NCBI GenBank assembly: GCA_900315175.1
Contig: OMYA01000012.1
Location: 1-56,139, forward strand
DNA length: 56,139 nucleotides
Reading direction: 5' to 3'
Origin: an uncultured Bacteroidales bacterium
GTDB taxonomy: Bacteria > Bacteroidota > Bacteroidia > Bacteroidales > F082
Part shown: positions 25,824-35,250 of the stretch, in pieces
How the letters are laid out: the number at the start of each line of letters is the position of its first letter
Position numbering within the stretch: position 1 is the first letter of the stretch
The notes under the pieces: generated by a model
Databases searched by the model: none
Seen by the model: only the letters and a program-made list of their open reading frames with translations
What the model was told of the DNA's origin: nothing
Translations under genes and position numbers: made by a program

Positions 25824-25890
25824 TTAGTCTTTAGTCGTTAGTCTTTAGAGGGTGACGACTAAAGTCTAAAGACTAAAAACTAAAGACTAA
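25824..25890. repeat. Palindromic TTAGTCTTTAG repeat between polA and yraN
   Basis: Copies of TTAGTCTTTAG on the left are complemented by CTAAAGACTAAA copies on the right, around AGGGTGACG. The hairpin may terminate polA or separate the two genes' expression. Confidence 0.7.
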
Positions 25891-25891
25891 A

Positions 25892-26263
25892 ATGGCAGAA
25901 CACAATGAATTAGGTAAATTGGGCGAGCAGCTTGCCCGTGACTTTTTGATAGCGAAGGGCTATCAGATTTTGGAACAGAACTGGGTTTGCGGTCACAAGG
26001 AGATCGACATCATTGCGATGGACGGTAAAGAGCTTGTGATTGTGGAGGTTAAGACACGTCGGGTGATGTGTCTCGTTGAGCCTGAGGAGACTGTCGACAA
26101 GTACAAACAACGTTTTCTGATTTGGGCTGCGGAGGCATATATTGAACGCAACAACCTCGATGTTGACGTGCGATTCGACATTGTGGCTATCGTTATCGAT
26201 AAAAACAACGAACATCGGATAGACCATATTGAAAATGCGTTCTATCCGATGTTAAGTCGTTGA
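25892..26263 (+). CDS. yraN: YraN/UPF0102 family putative endonuclease
   Basis: A 123-residue protein with a PD-(D/E)XK nuclease-like core: GKLGEQLARDFLIAKGYQILEQNW, then KEIDIIAMDGKELVIVEVKTR, where the D, E and K residues would bind metal. The family is related to Holliday-junction resolvases; its cellular task is unproven. It follows polA on the same strand and converges with metG only 11 bases from the latter's stop. Confidence 0.9.
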   Translation: MAEHNELGKLGEQLARDFLIAKGYQILEQNWVCGHKEIDIIAMDGKELVIVEVKTRRVMCLVEPEETVDKYKQRFLIWAAEAYIERNNLDVDVRFDIVAIVIDKNNEHRIDHIENAFYPMLSR

Positions 26264-26274
26264 TTGTAAGTATA

Positions 26275-28329
26275 TTAACCTACTGTGCAGCCTGGTGCCA
26301 CCATCTCGCTCGGAGTGACCACGACCAAACGGCCGTCTTTGTCCTCCGCTGAGAGTATCATGCCCTGGCTTTCTACGCCTTTGAGCTTACGTGGCTCGAA
26401 GTTGGCGATGAAGCATACCTGCTTGCCCACGAGGACCTGCGGGTCGGGGTAGTATTTGGCGATGCCGCTCACGATGGTGCGTTTTTCCATGCCGTCGTCG
26501 ATGAGGAACTGCAGCAGTTTGTCGGCTTTAGGCACTTTTGTGCATTCCAGAACGGTGCCCACGCGGATATCGACCTTCCCGAAGTCGTCGAAGCTCACTG
26601 TCGGTTTTACGTCGGCAGGTTTCCAGGCGTTGAGCTCGTTCTGTTTCTTGGTGTCTTCCAGCTTCTTGATTTGTGCTTCGACCACGCTGTCTTCAATCTT
26701 TTCGAACAGCAGTTCCGGCTGACCGATGACGTGACCGGCGTTGAGTAAAATCGTGGTGTCAGCCTGGTTCCAGCCTGTCACTTCGAGGCCGATCATCTTC
26801 TGGAGTTTCTTGGCGCTGAATGGTAGGAACGGCTCGCTGAGAATAGCAAGTTTTGCTACTATTTGCAATGAAAGAGCCATCACTGTCTTGGTGCGCTCGG
26901 GGTCAGTCTTGAACAGCTTCCAAGGCTCCATCTCGGTGAGGTAACGGTTGCCCAGACGGGCGAGGTTCATCAGCTCGTTGACGCCTTCGCGGAACTTATA
27001 GTTCTCGATGAGTTTGCCAATCTTTTCAGGATATTGGTTCATCTCAGCGATGACTTCCTTGTCGCGGTCGTTGAGGTTTTCCAAAGCCGGCACGGCACCT
27101 TCATAATATTTGTGTGTCAGCACCAGGATACGGTTGACGAAGTTTCCGAAGATGGCGAGAAGCTCGTTATTGTTGCGGTCCTGATAGTCCTTCCATGTGA
27201 AGTTGTTATCTTTTGTCTCGGGAGCGTTTGCTGTCAGGACATAGCGCAGGATATCTTGTTTTCCTGGGAATTCTTGTAGATATTCGTGGAGCCACACTGC
27301 CCAGTTGCGTGATGTCGAGATTTTGTCGTTTTCGAGGTTGAGGAACTCGTTGGCAGGCACGTTTTCAGGCACTATGAAGCCGTCGCCGTATGCCTTGAGC
27401 ATGCAAGGGAATATGATGCAGTGGAACACTATGTTGTCTTTACCGATGAAATGCACCATCTTGGTATCCTCTGATTTCCACCATTTTTCCCAGTTGTCGC
27501 CTCGTTTCTCGCATATTTCCTTGGTGTTTGAGATATATCCGATAGGAGCGTCGAACCACACGTAGAGCACTTTGCCTTCGGCGCCTTCAACAGGCACTGG
27601 CACGCCCCAGTCGAGGTCGCGGGTGACGGCACGAGGCTGCAGTCCGCCGTCGAGCCAGCTCTTCACCTGACCGTAGACGTTGGTTTTCCATTCCTTATGT
27701 CCTTCAAGAATCCACTGGCGGAGCCATGTCTCATACTGTTCGAGAGGCAGATACCAGTGTTTCGTCATCTTTTTCACCAGCTTGGCGCCGCTGATAGCTG
27801 AATGCGGGTCGATGAGCTCTTCAGGGCTGAGGGTGCTGCCGCATTTCTCGCACTGGTCGCCGTAAGCGCGGTCGTTGCCGCATTTCGGGCATGTTCCGAT
27901 GATGTAGCGGTCGCTCAAGAACTTGTTGCGCTCAGGGTCAAAGAACTGCTCAGTCTCACGTTCGATGAACTTGCCTTCTTTGTACAGCTTCTCGAAGAAC
28001 TCTGCCGCTGTGGCGTGATGAATCTTCGATGTTGTACGCGAGTAGATGTCATAGCTCATGCCGAAGTCCTCGAATGATTTCTTAATCATCTCGTGGTAGC
28101 GGTCGACGATATCCTGAGGTGTGACGCCTTCTTTTTCAGCTTTGATGGTGACAGGCACTCCGTGTTCGTCGGAGCCGCCTATAAACATCACGTCTTCGCC
28201 TTTCATGCGGAGGTAGCGGACGTAGGTGTCGGCAGGGACGTAGACGCCGGCGAGGTGGCCGATATGCACCGGGCCGTTGGCGTAAGGGAGCGCTGTTGTT
28301 ATCAGATAACGTTTGAAATTCTTTTCCAT
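26275..28329 (-). CDS. metG: Methionyl-tRNA synthetase with C-terminal tRNA-binding domain
   Basis: Class I synthetase charging tRNA-Met. The HIGH motif is in [13 protein letters not shown] (about residue 19), the zinc knuckle is [18 protein letters not shown] (about 150-167), and the KMSKS equivalent is DKISTSR (about 340). The last 105 residues are a Trbp111-like domain ([21 protein letters not shown]), which dimerises and grips tRNA. ATG 28329 ([19 protein letters not shown]) is the natural start; an in-frame extension to 28353 runs over the promoter. Length 684 is normal for the dimeric form. Confidence 0.96.
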   Translation of the reverse strand: MEKNFKRYLITTALPYANGPVHIGHLAGVYVPADTYVRYLRMKGEDVMFIGGSDEHGVPVTIKAEKEGVTPQDIVDRYHEMIKKSFEDFGMSYDIYSRTTSKIHHATAAEFFEKLYKEGKFIERETEQFFDPERNKFLSDRYIIGTCPKCGNDRAYGDQCEKCGSTLSPEELIDPHSAISGAKLVKKMTKHWYLPLEQYETWLRQWILEGHKEWKTNVYGQVKSWLDGGLQPRAVTRDLDWGVPVPVEGAEGKVLYVWFDAPIGYISNTKEICEKRGDNWEKWWKSEDTKMVHFIGKDNIVFHCIIFPCMLKAYGDGFIVPENVPANEFLNLENDKISTSRNWAVWLHEYLQEFPGKQDILRYVLTANAPETKDNNFTWKDYQDRNNNELLAIFGNFVNRILVLTHKYYEGAVPALENLNDRDKEVIAEMNQYPEKIGKLIENYKFREGVNELMNLARLGNRYLTEMEPWKLFKTDPERTKTVMALSLQIVAKLAILSEPFLPFSAKKLQKMIGLEVTGWNQADTTILLNAGHVIGQPELLFEKIEDSVVEAQIKKLEDTKKQNELNAWKPADVKPTVSFDDFGKVDIRVGTVLECTKVPKADKLLQFLIDDGMEKRTIVSGIAKYYPDPQVLVGKQVCFIANFEPRKLKGVESQGMILSAEDKDGRLVVVTPSEMVAPGCTVG

Positions 28330-28350
28330 TTTACGAAATTTTTCAAACTG

Positions 28351-28358
28351 CAAAGATA
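28351..28358 (-). promoter_or_regulatory. -7 promoter element of metG
   Basis: Minus-strand TATCTTTG, 21 bases before the ATG. Confidence 0.5.
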
Positions 28359-28385
28359 AGGTTTTTTCTTGAAAAAAGAATGAGA

Positions 28386-28456
28386 TTTTTAAGATTATGC
28401 AAAAAAGAGTCTGGGAAAAAATTCCAAAGGCCTCTTTTTTTGCATAATCTTAAAAA
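28386..28456 (-). repeat. Large hairpin 1 of a tandem pair upstream of metG
   Basis: TTTTTAAGATTATGCAAAAA (from 28386) pairs with the complementary TTTTTTGCATAATCTTAAAAA ending at 28456, closing an internal loop with AGTCTG and CAAAGG. It resembles the hairpin at 28494. Confidence 0.8.
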
Positions 28457-28493
28457 CCAGTTTTGAAACGAGTTTCTAAGGTTTGGTTTTTCC

Positions 28494-28558
28494 GAATATG
28501 CAAAAATCAGTCTGCAAATTTTCTCCGAAAATTCAAAGGTCTGATTTTTTGCATATTC
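28494..28558 (-). repeat. Large hairpin 2 of the tandem pair
   Basis: GAATATGCAAAAATCAG (28494-28510) pairs with CTGATTTTTTGCATATTC (28541-28558). It has the same internal AGTCTG and CAAAGG words and the same orientation as the first. It may terminate the M14 peptidase transcript. Confidence 0.8.
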
Positions 28559-28574
28559 TACAAAAACTTGACTG

Positions 28575-30170
28575 TTATTCTTTCAAAAATTTCGTTGTTC
28601 GACTGCCAATAGTTATGAAATAAATGCCTTTTGGCAGATTTGAAAAATCAATTTGTTGCGATTCTGATTCAATCGTGCCTTTCATCAAGATATGACCTGT
28701 TATGTCGATGATTCGATATCTTGTTGGATATTGATAATCACCGAAAACATAGTTTTCTTCAAATCCATAGTTTTTTGTAACCAGTTGCACATCATAGACT
28801 AAAGTTTCGCGGTCGGCCACTGTCAGCGTGAAGGTTTTTGGAAGATATCCCTCGCAAGAAAATGTCACATCGTATGTGCCGCCTTTGATGGGGCGATGGT
28901 AGTCGCCTGCGGGCAAGTGGCTGCTGACCTCCGAGCCGTGATGGTCGTGACCTTCAATGAAGACTGTCACTTCCAAAGGTTCGCCTGTAATCGAGTCGGT
29001 GACGGTGCCGTGAATTCCGTAAAGGCTCTGCTCCATGTAACACAGCATACTCTCGTGGTTAAAAGTCCAGTACATCGGCATCTGCGACGGGTCGGGCGTG
29101 TGTGAGAACGAACACTCGATAGTCACCTCGCGGCACTGGGCGTAATAGTTCATGTAGTCTTGTCTGCTGCCATAGATAGGGAACCACACATAGCCGTTGA
29201 CGATCCCGTTGTTGTAGTCGCTCATATATACCGGGTCGTGTTGATGTGTCAAGTCGGCATATTCGTGACACACCAGCTGCCACCAAGCATCGTCGGGATG
29301 AAGCGGCTGGTAAGTGTCCCAAGGATAGTTCATCACTTCGGCACCGCCATGATAGTTGGCAGCCATCGTAAAAGGATATTGCTCAGCCAGTTCCATCATC
29401 CAAAGAGTTTCAGGCTGGTATTCGTAGCCATCGGGATGCGGACCGTTATCGAAATCCGGATAGTTACGGTTCAAGTCAACATCGTTGGCGTTGCGGCGTC
29501 TGGCGCCACTCACGGTGTTGTTTCCACCATAATAAGTTCCATCTGGATTGGTGCAAGGTGAAATGAAGATGTCGAGGTTCTCTATCAGATTCAAAATCCG
29601 TGGGTCGTCGCTGGTGCAAAACTCATCGATAAGGCGAAGCATCAGCATCATGCCAGTCAGCTCGTCGCCGTGCATGGTGGAGGTGTAAAGAAACTTTGGT
29701 TTGCCGTCCGGCTTGCCGTTGTTAATGCGGCAAAACATCAGCTTGCGTCCGCTTGCAAGAGTTCCCAGTTCCAAATAAGAGCATCTTTCGGGATAATCAT
29801 TGGCATAATGCTGCATCATTTCCTGATAAGCATCGTAGGTCGGATAAGCGTCCCAGTCGTAAGATTCGCGATTGGTGCCGTCCCACATGGCATAATCCTG
29901 TTCCATTGATGGAGGAGTGAGCAGCGTAGGATGATAACCTTTTGCCAAAAGCCGTTGATATTGCTCAGCGTTTGCGTAGCAAATAAGGTTTTGGCCATCC
30001 AGCCTGTCGATGGAGCAGAGGCGAGTCAGCTGAGCGGCCTCTTCGGGTTGTTGAATCCCGATGGAGAAATAATATTCCCCACGTACGGCCATAAGTGCCT
30101 CAAGGTCGGATTGGGCTTCAGCACATCCGAATATCCAGACGAGAACCAGCGAGAGCAGTATTCTTTTCAT
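28575..30170 (-). CDS. Secreted M14 zinc carboxypeptidase with T9SS sorting domain
   Basis: The signal peptide is MKRILLSLVLVWIFGCAEAQ. The M14 domain (about residues 110-370) has zinc ligands in TMHGDELTG (HxxE) and MAANYHGGAEV, the substrate-binding NPDGTYYGGNN and RRRNANDVDLNRNYPD, and the catalytic glutamate in REVTIECSF. A carboxypeptidase-regulatory-like beta domain follows (GIHGTVTDSITGEPLEVTVFIEG). The end (YRIIDITGHILMKGTI ... FSNLPKGIYFITIG) is a sorting domain. The enzyme should act at the surface on peptide C-termini. It follows the beta-propeller gene after five bases, so the two are co-transcribed. Confidence 0.92.
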   Translation of the reverse strand: MKRILLSLVLVWIFGCAEAQSDLEALMAVRGEYYFSIGIQQPEEAAQLTRLCSIDRLDGQNLICYANAEQYQRLLAKGYHPTLLTPPSMEQDYAMWDGTNRESYDWDAYPTYDAYQEMMQHYANDYPERCSYLELGTLASGRKLMFCRINNGKPDGKPKFLYTSTMHGDELTGMMLMLRLIDEFCTSDDPRILNLIENLDIFISPCTNPDGTYYGGNNTVSGARRRNANDVDLNRNYPDFDNGPHPDGYEYQPETLWMMELAEQYPFTMAANYHGGAEVMNYPWDTYQPLHPDDAWWQLVCHEYADLTHQHDPVYMSDYNNGIVNGYVWFPIYGSRQDYMNYYAQCREVTIECSFSHTPDPSQMPMYWTFNHESMLCYMEQSLYGIHGTVTDSITGEPLEVTVFIEGHDHHGSEVSSHLPAGDYHRPIKGGTYDVTFSCEGYLPKTFTLTVADRETLVYDVQLVTKNYGFEENYVFGDYQYPTRYRIIDITGHILMKGTIESESQQIDFSNLPKGIYFITIGSRTTKFLKE

Positions 30171-30175
30171 GACGT

Positions 30176-33118
30176 TTATTTGATGACAAATTTCTGTGTA
30201 GAGACGTCATAATTTGGCGTCTTATTGGTTAAAGTTATGAAATAAATACCTTTAGGTAGTGATGAAACATCTATCATCTGATTTTCTGACGTGATTTCGC
30301 CAGTCATTAAGGTTTGTCCCATAATGTTTGTGATGCGGTATTCCGATTGTAGAGACGCGCCATGGCACGTCTTTACGAATAGGACATTATGGGATGGATT
30401 AGGATAAATCACAAATCCGTTTTCAGCATCGATTTCATCAACGCCCAAATGATGTTGTTCGTAAATTTCGTCGCAATCCTGGTCGCCGTTCTGATATACA
30501 AGCTCGCCATCCTGCCAGAAGCAACGGATTCCTTCCACGCGATAGCCTTTTGTCATCAGTTTTTCAGGGAAGAAACTGGTGAGATGGCCTATTCCGCAGA
30601 TGATGTCGCCTGTAAAGATGTCGTCGGGGTCGCTGATGCTGAGCATTTTATACTCCTGACTCTTGTATGTGACGGTTTGTGCCGCATCCACATGCACCGG
30701 AATAGTCTGTGTGCCCACCTTGATTTCCCATTCGTCGCCTTCCTCGGCTCCGAAATCATACAAGGTGGTGAATTCACCCAGGGTCTTGTTCCACCAATAC
30801 ACTTTGTTGTTTTCCTCATAGATGTATTCATGAGTGATAACCTCTGATTTGTCATATAGAGTGTTGATTCTAACTAAGATATGAATCGGCTGGTCATTGA
30901 TAGTGGTATCAGCGGCACATTCGAGATATTGGTAGGTAACACTGCCATTGTCATTAGTGATTTCATAATACCATTCTGTGCCTATCGGGAAGTTGTCATA
31001 AACCGGTTCCGCTTGGGTGATATTGATACGGTAATAGAAATTCAAATCATTGTCTATTCCTAATTTAGAAGTAAAAGTTGCTCTGATATTCTGACCTGCA
31101 TAAATAGTGTCGTTGCCAACGAGGAACCATTCGCCGTACTCCCAATCTTGTGGGTTTTCAAGATAATATCTCTTGCCATTCGCCATGAAGGCGAGCTCCA
31201 TCCCCGGTAATGGGATGTATCCAGTATGTGGCATAGGAGCATCCACAACGGTTCCTGTTAAGTTAGTTTCTTGATCGGTGTCCATTCTAATCAGTTCAAA
31301 AGTATTGATCTCCATGCCTTCTATATCATAACGGATATGTTCTATTCCTCTGACTTCGACAGGAGTACCTTCCCTGAAAATATCATTGTTGATATAAGTA
31401 TTTTTGAAAAGCTGCCCATTGTGCATCGGGTAATATGGAATAATGAAATCTGGAGGACCGACAGTGACCAGATAGTGCTGATTTTCAAAAGGTATTGTAA
31501 GCTCAGGTTGCCATTCATTGGTTGAAAGCTCACAACCATACATCCAGAAATTATAATTTTTAAACGGTTGAATATCAGCTAATTCCATTCCATAATACGG
31601 AACAGCGTATTGATCCATCTGGATACTGCAATGCCCGATAAATGTATGAAGTTCACAGCCTTCATTTAGTGTTACGCCATTAAAAGTCAATGGAAATTCC
31701 TGTTTTTCACCATTGATGGTGATGTAATAAGTCTGATAAGGAGGATAATTAGTCGTGATAATCACTTTATTACCATCACTAGATCCAAGCGTTGCTGTTA
31801 TGGCATCGTAATTATGTGCTGTAGTCTGCTGAATATCAAGCACATCTACAGAGTTACCTGTATAATCATTGGTCATGTGTTTAATGGTTCCAAACGCTCC
31901 TATGACTGTACCCATAGGAATTGTATCATAACGCACTATAAGATAATCATCTGCAAGTGGAAATTGACGGAAACCATCCACCGTCACAGGATATATATGT
32001 TCGTCATCAACCCAAATAGCCTGCCATGAGTTGGCATAAGTACCTGTAAAAATAGATGTTTGTGCAATAATGACCTCACCCTCAATATAATGGATGTCGT
32101 TGGTGTTGAAGACGCTTTTTTTGTAATCATTATCTCCATAAAAAAACAAATGTCCGTCGCGACCTAGCCAAATATATCCGTCACCCTCGTCTCCTGGTAT
32201 TGGTTCTTGGATTTGCAAAGCTTCACCATATTCATAGAAAGTCTCACCATGGTTGCCAGAATAACGCAAAACTGTGTAATGGTTGTTATTTTCGCTTACA
32301 TCGTGAAGGTCGTAGATGATGCCGTTGTCAGCTATGACAAATCTTTTGTCAGGCACGAGATAGAAACCCGGTTGCTGCTGGAATTCTCCGCCACCGCCAG
32401 CCACCACGTTGCCTTCGGGGTCAAACTCCAGATTTTGTACAGCAATTCCTTCAAAAGCCACCAATTCAGGGCTCATGTTGGATAAAGATGAGTGATAAAT
32501 ACCAACGCCATAGGTGAGGAAAGGATGGTAAATGCTTGTATAAATATCACCTGATGCGTTGACAATCATATCGCTTATTTCAAGGTCGTAAATCAAGTTA
32601 TTAAAAGCCCAGACGGCATCCCATGTCTCGCCGCCGTCAACTGTCCAAGTAATAGTTCCATCAGGTGTCCAAATAAGAAGAAGATCATTGGTTGGAGCGC
32701 AGAATCCTCCTATTTCACCGCCAAAAACATCAACAGGTTCTTCTTTTTCCAGCCAGGTGTCGCCGTTGTCGTCGGAGTAGAACAGACGAAAAATTCCTCT
32801 TCCGCCTCCATGTTGCCTCCACTCTTCTCCAATAAAATAAATCCTTCCTTCGTCGGTGATTGTAAAACCATTTCGAACACCTTGAATATCAGAAAAACTT
32901 AGTATTAGTTGCCACGTAGCGCCATCGTCTTGCGTACGGTAAATTCTAAAAATGTCAGTACCGCCGTAAACATCGGCACCGGCTAAAATGCTTCCGTCTG
33001 AAGTTGCTACCATGAAACCACCATACATGTTAACGTTAATGGGTTTCCAGATGTTTTGTGCTGTCAGCGAGGTTAAGAGGCTGAAGCAAATCGCTAAAAT
33101 TAGTAAAATTTTTTTCAT
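30176..33118 (-). CDS. Large secreted beta-propeller (BNR/sialidase-like) protein with T9SS sorting domain
   Basis: There are 980 residues with signal peptide MKKILLILAICFSLLTSLTAQ. The N-terminal 330 residues hold BNR/Asp-box-like repeats: RTQDDGATWQLILS, YSDDNGDTWLEKEE, WTVDGGETWDAVW, YSGNHGETFYEYG. These form a sialidase-type propeller, but I see no arginine-triad evidence for enzyme activity, so it may be an adhesin or binding protein. The middle part is beta-rich and unassigned. The sorting domain (YPNPSHNVLFVKT ... VSSLPKGIYFITL) carries two palindromic repeat insertions. It probably forms an operon with the regulator upstream and the M14 peptidase downstream. Confidence 0.8.
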   Translation of the reverse strand: MKKILLILAICFSLLTSLTAQNIWKPINVNMYGGFMVATSDGSILAGADVYGGTDIFRIYRTQDDGATWQLILSFSDIQGVRNGFTITDEGRIYFIGEEWRQHGGGRGIFRLFYSDDNGDTWLEKEEPVDVFGGEIGGFCAPTNDLLLIWTPDGTITWTVDGGETWDAVWAFNNLIYDLEISDMIVNASGDIYTSIYHPFLTYGVGIYHSSLSNMSPELVAFEGIAVQNLEFDPEGNVVAGGGGEFQQQPGFYLVPDKRFVIADNGIIYDLHDVSENNNHYTVLRYSGNHGETFYEYGEALQIQEPIPGDEGDGYIWLGRDGHLFFYGDNDYKKSVFNTNDIHYIEGEVIIAQTSIFTGTYANSWQAIWVDDEHIYPVTVDGFRQFPLADDYLIVRYDTIPMGTVIGAFGTIKHMTNDYTGNSVDVLDIQQTTAHNYDAITATLGSSDGNKVIITTNYPPYQTYYITINGEKQEFPLTFNGVTLNEGCELHTFIGHCSIQMDQYAVPYYGMELADIQPFKNYNFWMYGCELSTNEWQPELTIPFENQHYLVTVGPPDFIIPYYPMHNGQLFKNTYINNDIFREGTPVEVRGIEHIRYDIEGMEINTFELIRMDTDQETNLTGTVVDAPMPHTGYIPLPGMELAFMANGKRYYLENPQDWEYGEWFLVGNDTIYAGQNIRATFTSKLGIDNDLNFYYRINITQAEPVYDNFPIGTEWYYEITNDNGSVTYQYLECAADTTINDQPIHILVRINTLYDKSEVITHEYIYEENNKVYWWNKTLGEFTTLYDFGAEEGDEWEIKVGTQTIPVHVDAAQTVTYKSQEYKMLSISDPDDIFTGDIICGIGHLTSFFPEKLMTKGYRVEGIRCFWQDGELVYQNGDQDCDEIYEQHHLGVDEIDAENGFVIYPNPSHNVLFVKTCHGASLQSEYRITNIMGQTLMTGEITSENQMIDVSSLPKGIYFITLTNKTPNYDVSTQKFVIK
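30198..30224. repeat. Family D palindrome at the very end of the propeller gene
   Basis: GTAGAGACGTCATAATTTGG followed by CGTCTTA. It encodes the penultimate residues (TPNYDVSTQ). It is nearly identical to the tRNA-Lys terminator at 43873. Confidence 0.75.
30349..30376. repeat. Family D palindrome inside the sorting-domain coding sequence
   Basis: GTAGAGACG (30349-30357) and CGTCTTTAC (30368-30376) flank CGCCATGGCA. It encodes TCHGASLQ, an in-frame insertion in an otherwise regular strand of the domain. Confidence 0.75.
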
Positions 33119-33129
33119 ATGGTTAAATT

Positions 33130-34491
33130 TTAAATTGCATTTATAATTTCTTCAAATGTCCGTTTGTCATCCGGCAATTCCATTTTTTGCTGCCTGATTC
33201 GAGTCTTTCTTTTGTAAAATGAGTCGGTCTGAGTGTCCAACAATATGGAAATCACCTGGTTGGAAAAGCCGTTTTTGCAGAGGCAGCAGATGCGCACGTC
33301 CCATTTGCCGAGCTTTGGATAAGTGGCAAGCAGCCGTTTTGAGAAGCCGTTGAAAATCATGTCGGTGAGACTGATAAAATCATCCCAGTCGGTGTCGTCC
33401 AACGTGAAATCCAACGTCTCGGAGGTGAGATGTTCGCCGAGATTCTTTGCCGTGACAAACACCTTGTTACTCAGCATGATTTTGTTGCGAATCTCCAACT
33501 CTTTTTCTAACGCTTTTATCTTGTTTTCATTGATTTTCTTTCTGATAATCAATAGAATAATTAGAAATGCTATTACAGATAACGCGATGATTAGATACAA
33601 TTTCAAGCTGTGGTTGTGGTGCTGGCTCTCCAGGGCGTTTTTCTGGGCTTTCAGCTCATATTCAGATTTTAGCCGTTGCATGGTCTCTCTTGAGTGTTGA
33701 TGCTCGGATTCCAACATATTGTCGGAGAAAAGTTGCTGATAATAAACCGCTGATTTGTAGTCGCCTTCATAATATGCGACAGCGTAAAGCGTCTGATATA
33801 CCGACATTTTCACGCCTGGACGTTCGCTGCGCAATGCCTCTTTGAGGTGTTTCTTTGCATCATCAAAATTATTGGAATAATAATATAAGATGCCAAGAGT
33901 CATGTGGGCGATGTCGATATCATCATTTGATAATTCACCGACCAATGCCTTGTTTACACATTCAATTCCTTTAGCAAAATCGCCGATTTCCATGTAATAG
34001 TCGCGTCCCATTTCGAGATAAAGGTCGCTTAGCATGGCATTATCGTTAAGTGATGTTGCGATGCAGAATGCCGAGTCGTAATATTGTTTGGCGAGAGTGT
34101 ATTGTTCTTGCGAGCGCACCGCTCTGCCGCAGTTGCGATAGGCATTCATCATGCCTGTGGAATCGTTCAATATCTTGAAACAGCGCAACGCCTCGTTGTG
34201 AGCGTCGAAAGCACCATCGAAAAGCCCGTGTTTGAGGTAAAGGGCACCTAAATTATCATTGATATCCGCAACCAATTGTAGAGACTCACGGCCGTGCATT
34301 TTTACATCATTATTCAACAATTCCAATCCTTGTAAAAAGCATTCCGCCGCCTCTTCCGAATGGCGTTCCTCGCGCAGTCGCACGCCTTCCTCAAAAAGCA
34401 CACGTGCCTTCTCTTGATTCTTTTTGCCATCACAGGCGGTGAGTATCAAAATTGAAGCGAACAGGATTAAGTATTTTGTTCGAATTTTCAT
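33130..34491 (-). CDS. TPR lipoprotein regulator with one membrane helix and C-terminal HTH
   Basis: The signal peptide carries a lipobox-like LILTAC, followed by at least five tetratricopeptide repeats (about residues 25-270) predicted periplasmic. One membrane helix follows (LYLIIALSVIAFLIILLII, about 300-320), then a coiled coil. The cytoplasmic end (LLATYPKLGKWDVRICCLCKNGFSNQVISILLD) looks like a LuxR/sigma-4-type helix-turn-helix. The layout fits a transmembrane one-component regulator sensing peptide or envelope state. It is 11 bases upstream of the T9SS propeller gene on the same strand. ATG 34491 is chosen because it begins MKIRTKYLILF and follows a -7 element directly. Confidence 0.8.
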   Translation of the reverse strand: MKIRTKYLILFASILILTACDGKKNQEKARVLFEEGVRLREERHSEEAAECFLQGLELLNNDVKMHGRESLQLVADINDNLGALYLKHGLFDGAFDAHNEALRCFKILNDSTGMMNAYRNCGRAVRSQEQYTLAKQYYDSAFCIATSLNDNAMLSDLYLEMGRDYYMEIGDFAKGIECVNKALVGELSNDDIDIAHMTLGILYYYSNNFDDAKKHLKEALRSERPGVKMSVYQTLYAVAYYEGDYKSAVYYQQLFSDNMLESEHQHSRETMQRLKSEYELKAQKNALESQHHNHSLKLYLIIALSVIAFLIILLIIRKKINENKIKALEKELEIRNKIMLSNKVFVTAKNLGEHLTSETLDFTLDDTDWDDFISLTDMIFNGFSKRLLATYPKLGKWDVRICCLCKNGFSNQVISILLDTQTDSFYKRKTRIRQQKMELPDDKRTFEEIINAI

Positions 34492-34496
34492 CAATG

Positions 34497-34526
34497 CAAA
34501 ATTATACAAAAAAACAATCTGTCAAG
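34497..34526 (-). promoter_or_regulatory. Promoter of the TPR-HTH regulator, near-leaderless
   Basis: Minus-strand CTTG (34523-34526), an 18-bp spacer and TAATTTTG (34497-34504). The -7 element ends five bases before the ATG. Confidence 0.6.
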
Positions 34527-34680
34527 AGGTTGTTGATGCCAGTTGACAAATTGTCCCTATAATTTTAAAATGTCCGAATGTAAATTATTGATAAACAATT
34601 ATATACAAATGAACTTATAATGTTTTGTCCTTATAAAAAAATAAGGTTTTTCAGAACATGGTTTTAAAAATTAGTATCAG

Positions 34681-34713
34681 TTTGGGTAATTATGTGAATT
34701 TTTAATAATTTTG
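34681..34713 (+). promoter_or_regulatory. Consensus promoter in front of a 38-residue reading frame
   Basis: TTTG (34681-34684), 21-bp spacer, TAATTTTG (34706-34713), with an ATG 21 bases further on. Confidence 0.6.
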
Positions 34714-34733
34714 TGACGTCAAAAAATGGTAAG

Positions 34734-34850
34734 ATGAAAATTTTAAAAGTCATAGTGGCTGTATTTCTTGTATTTGTGATGGTTTTTGTCTGGATGGAGA
34801 GCTTATATGCACAGGTCTGGGCATCTATTGGTCGAGCAGTTTGCAGATAG
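34734..34850 (+). CDS. 38-residue signal-peptide-like ORF (small protein or relic)
   Basis: The reading frame starts MKILKVIVAVFLVFVMVFVW and continues MESLYAQVWASIGRAVCR to a TAG. The first 27 residues form a good signal peptide with cleavage near YAQ. Only about 11 residues would remain, so this is either the start of a secreted-protein gene whose body has been deleted or a true small membrane peptide. A consensus promoter precedes it. It runs opposite to both neighbours. The rest of the 405-bp gap holds nothing else I recognise. Confidence 0.4.
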   Translation: MKILKVIVAVFLVFVMVFVWMESLYAQVWASIGRAVCR

Positions 34851-34896
34851 AAAGCCTAGAGAGTGCGTGGAGCTTGCATTTTGATAATGTTGATTG

Positions 34897-35250
34897 TCAT
34901 GTATGCGGCACACTAAGCGACAGTCCTTCTTTTGATAGGTAGAACATATAGAGTATGACGGTCTTATCACCGCGATTCTCACCATGATGGACGGTGCCAA
35001 CCATCTCGACAACGGCCTCACCTTCATGTACGACCTTCTCTGTACCGTTTTGAGCGACGATGGTCAGCTCGCCCTGCACCAGAATGCCGCAGTTCATCGC
35101 ATCGTGGTGATGCCATCCGAGTTTTTGCCCTTGCGGAATAACATATTTCATTGCTACAATCTCTGGTCGGCCCAGAAAATAATCAGGCAAATCAGCACCA
35201 TCCCAGCTTTGCGAGGTACGGATAAGTTCTATAGTTTCTAATTGATTCAT
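34897..35250 (-). CDS. Small cupin-domain protein
   Basis: A 117-residue single-domain cupin. Motif 1 GWHHHDAMNCGILVQGELTI contains the histidine metal ligands, and motif 2 GEAVVEMVGTVHHGENRG contains the last one. Such proteins are small metal-dependent enzymes or ligand sensors; the substrate is unknown. Its ATG overlaps the stop of the alarmone-hydrolase gene by four bases, so it is translated with it. Confidence 0.85.
   Translation of the reverse strand: MNQLETIELIRTSQSWDGADLPDYFLGRPEIVAMKYVIPQGQKLGWHHHDAMNCGILVQGELTIVAQNGTEKVVHEGEAVVEMVGTVHHGENRGDKTVILYMFYLSKEGLSLSVPHT

Noticed and set aside
30389..30847. Plus-strand 152-residue frame opposite the propeller gene
   Set aside because: It looks hydrophobic in places but follows the antisense composition of a T9SS gene; no start signals.
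34492..34680. Possible riboswitch or small RNA in the AT-rich gap
   Set aside because: I find no stable stem, conserved core or terminator here beyond the promoter elements already listed.
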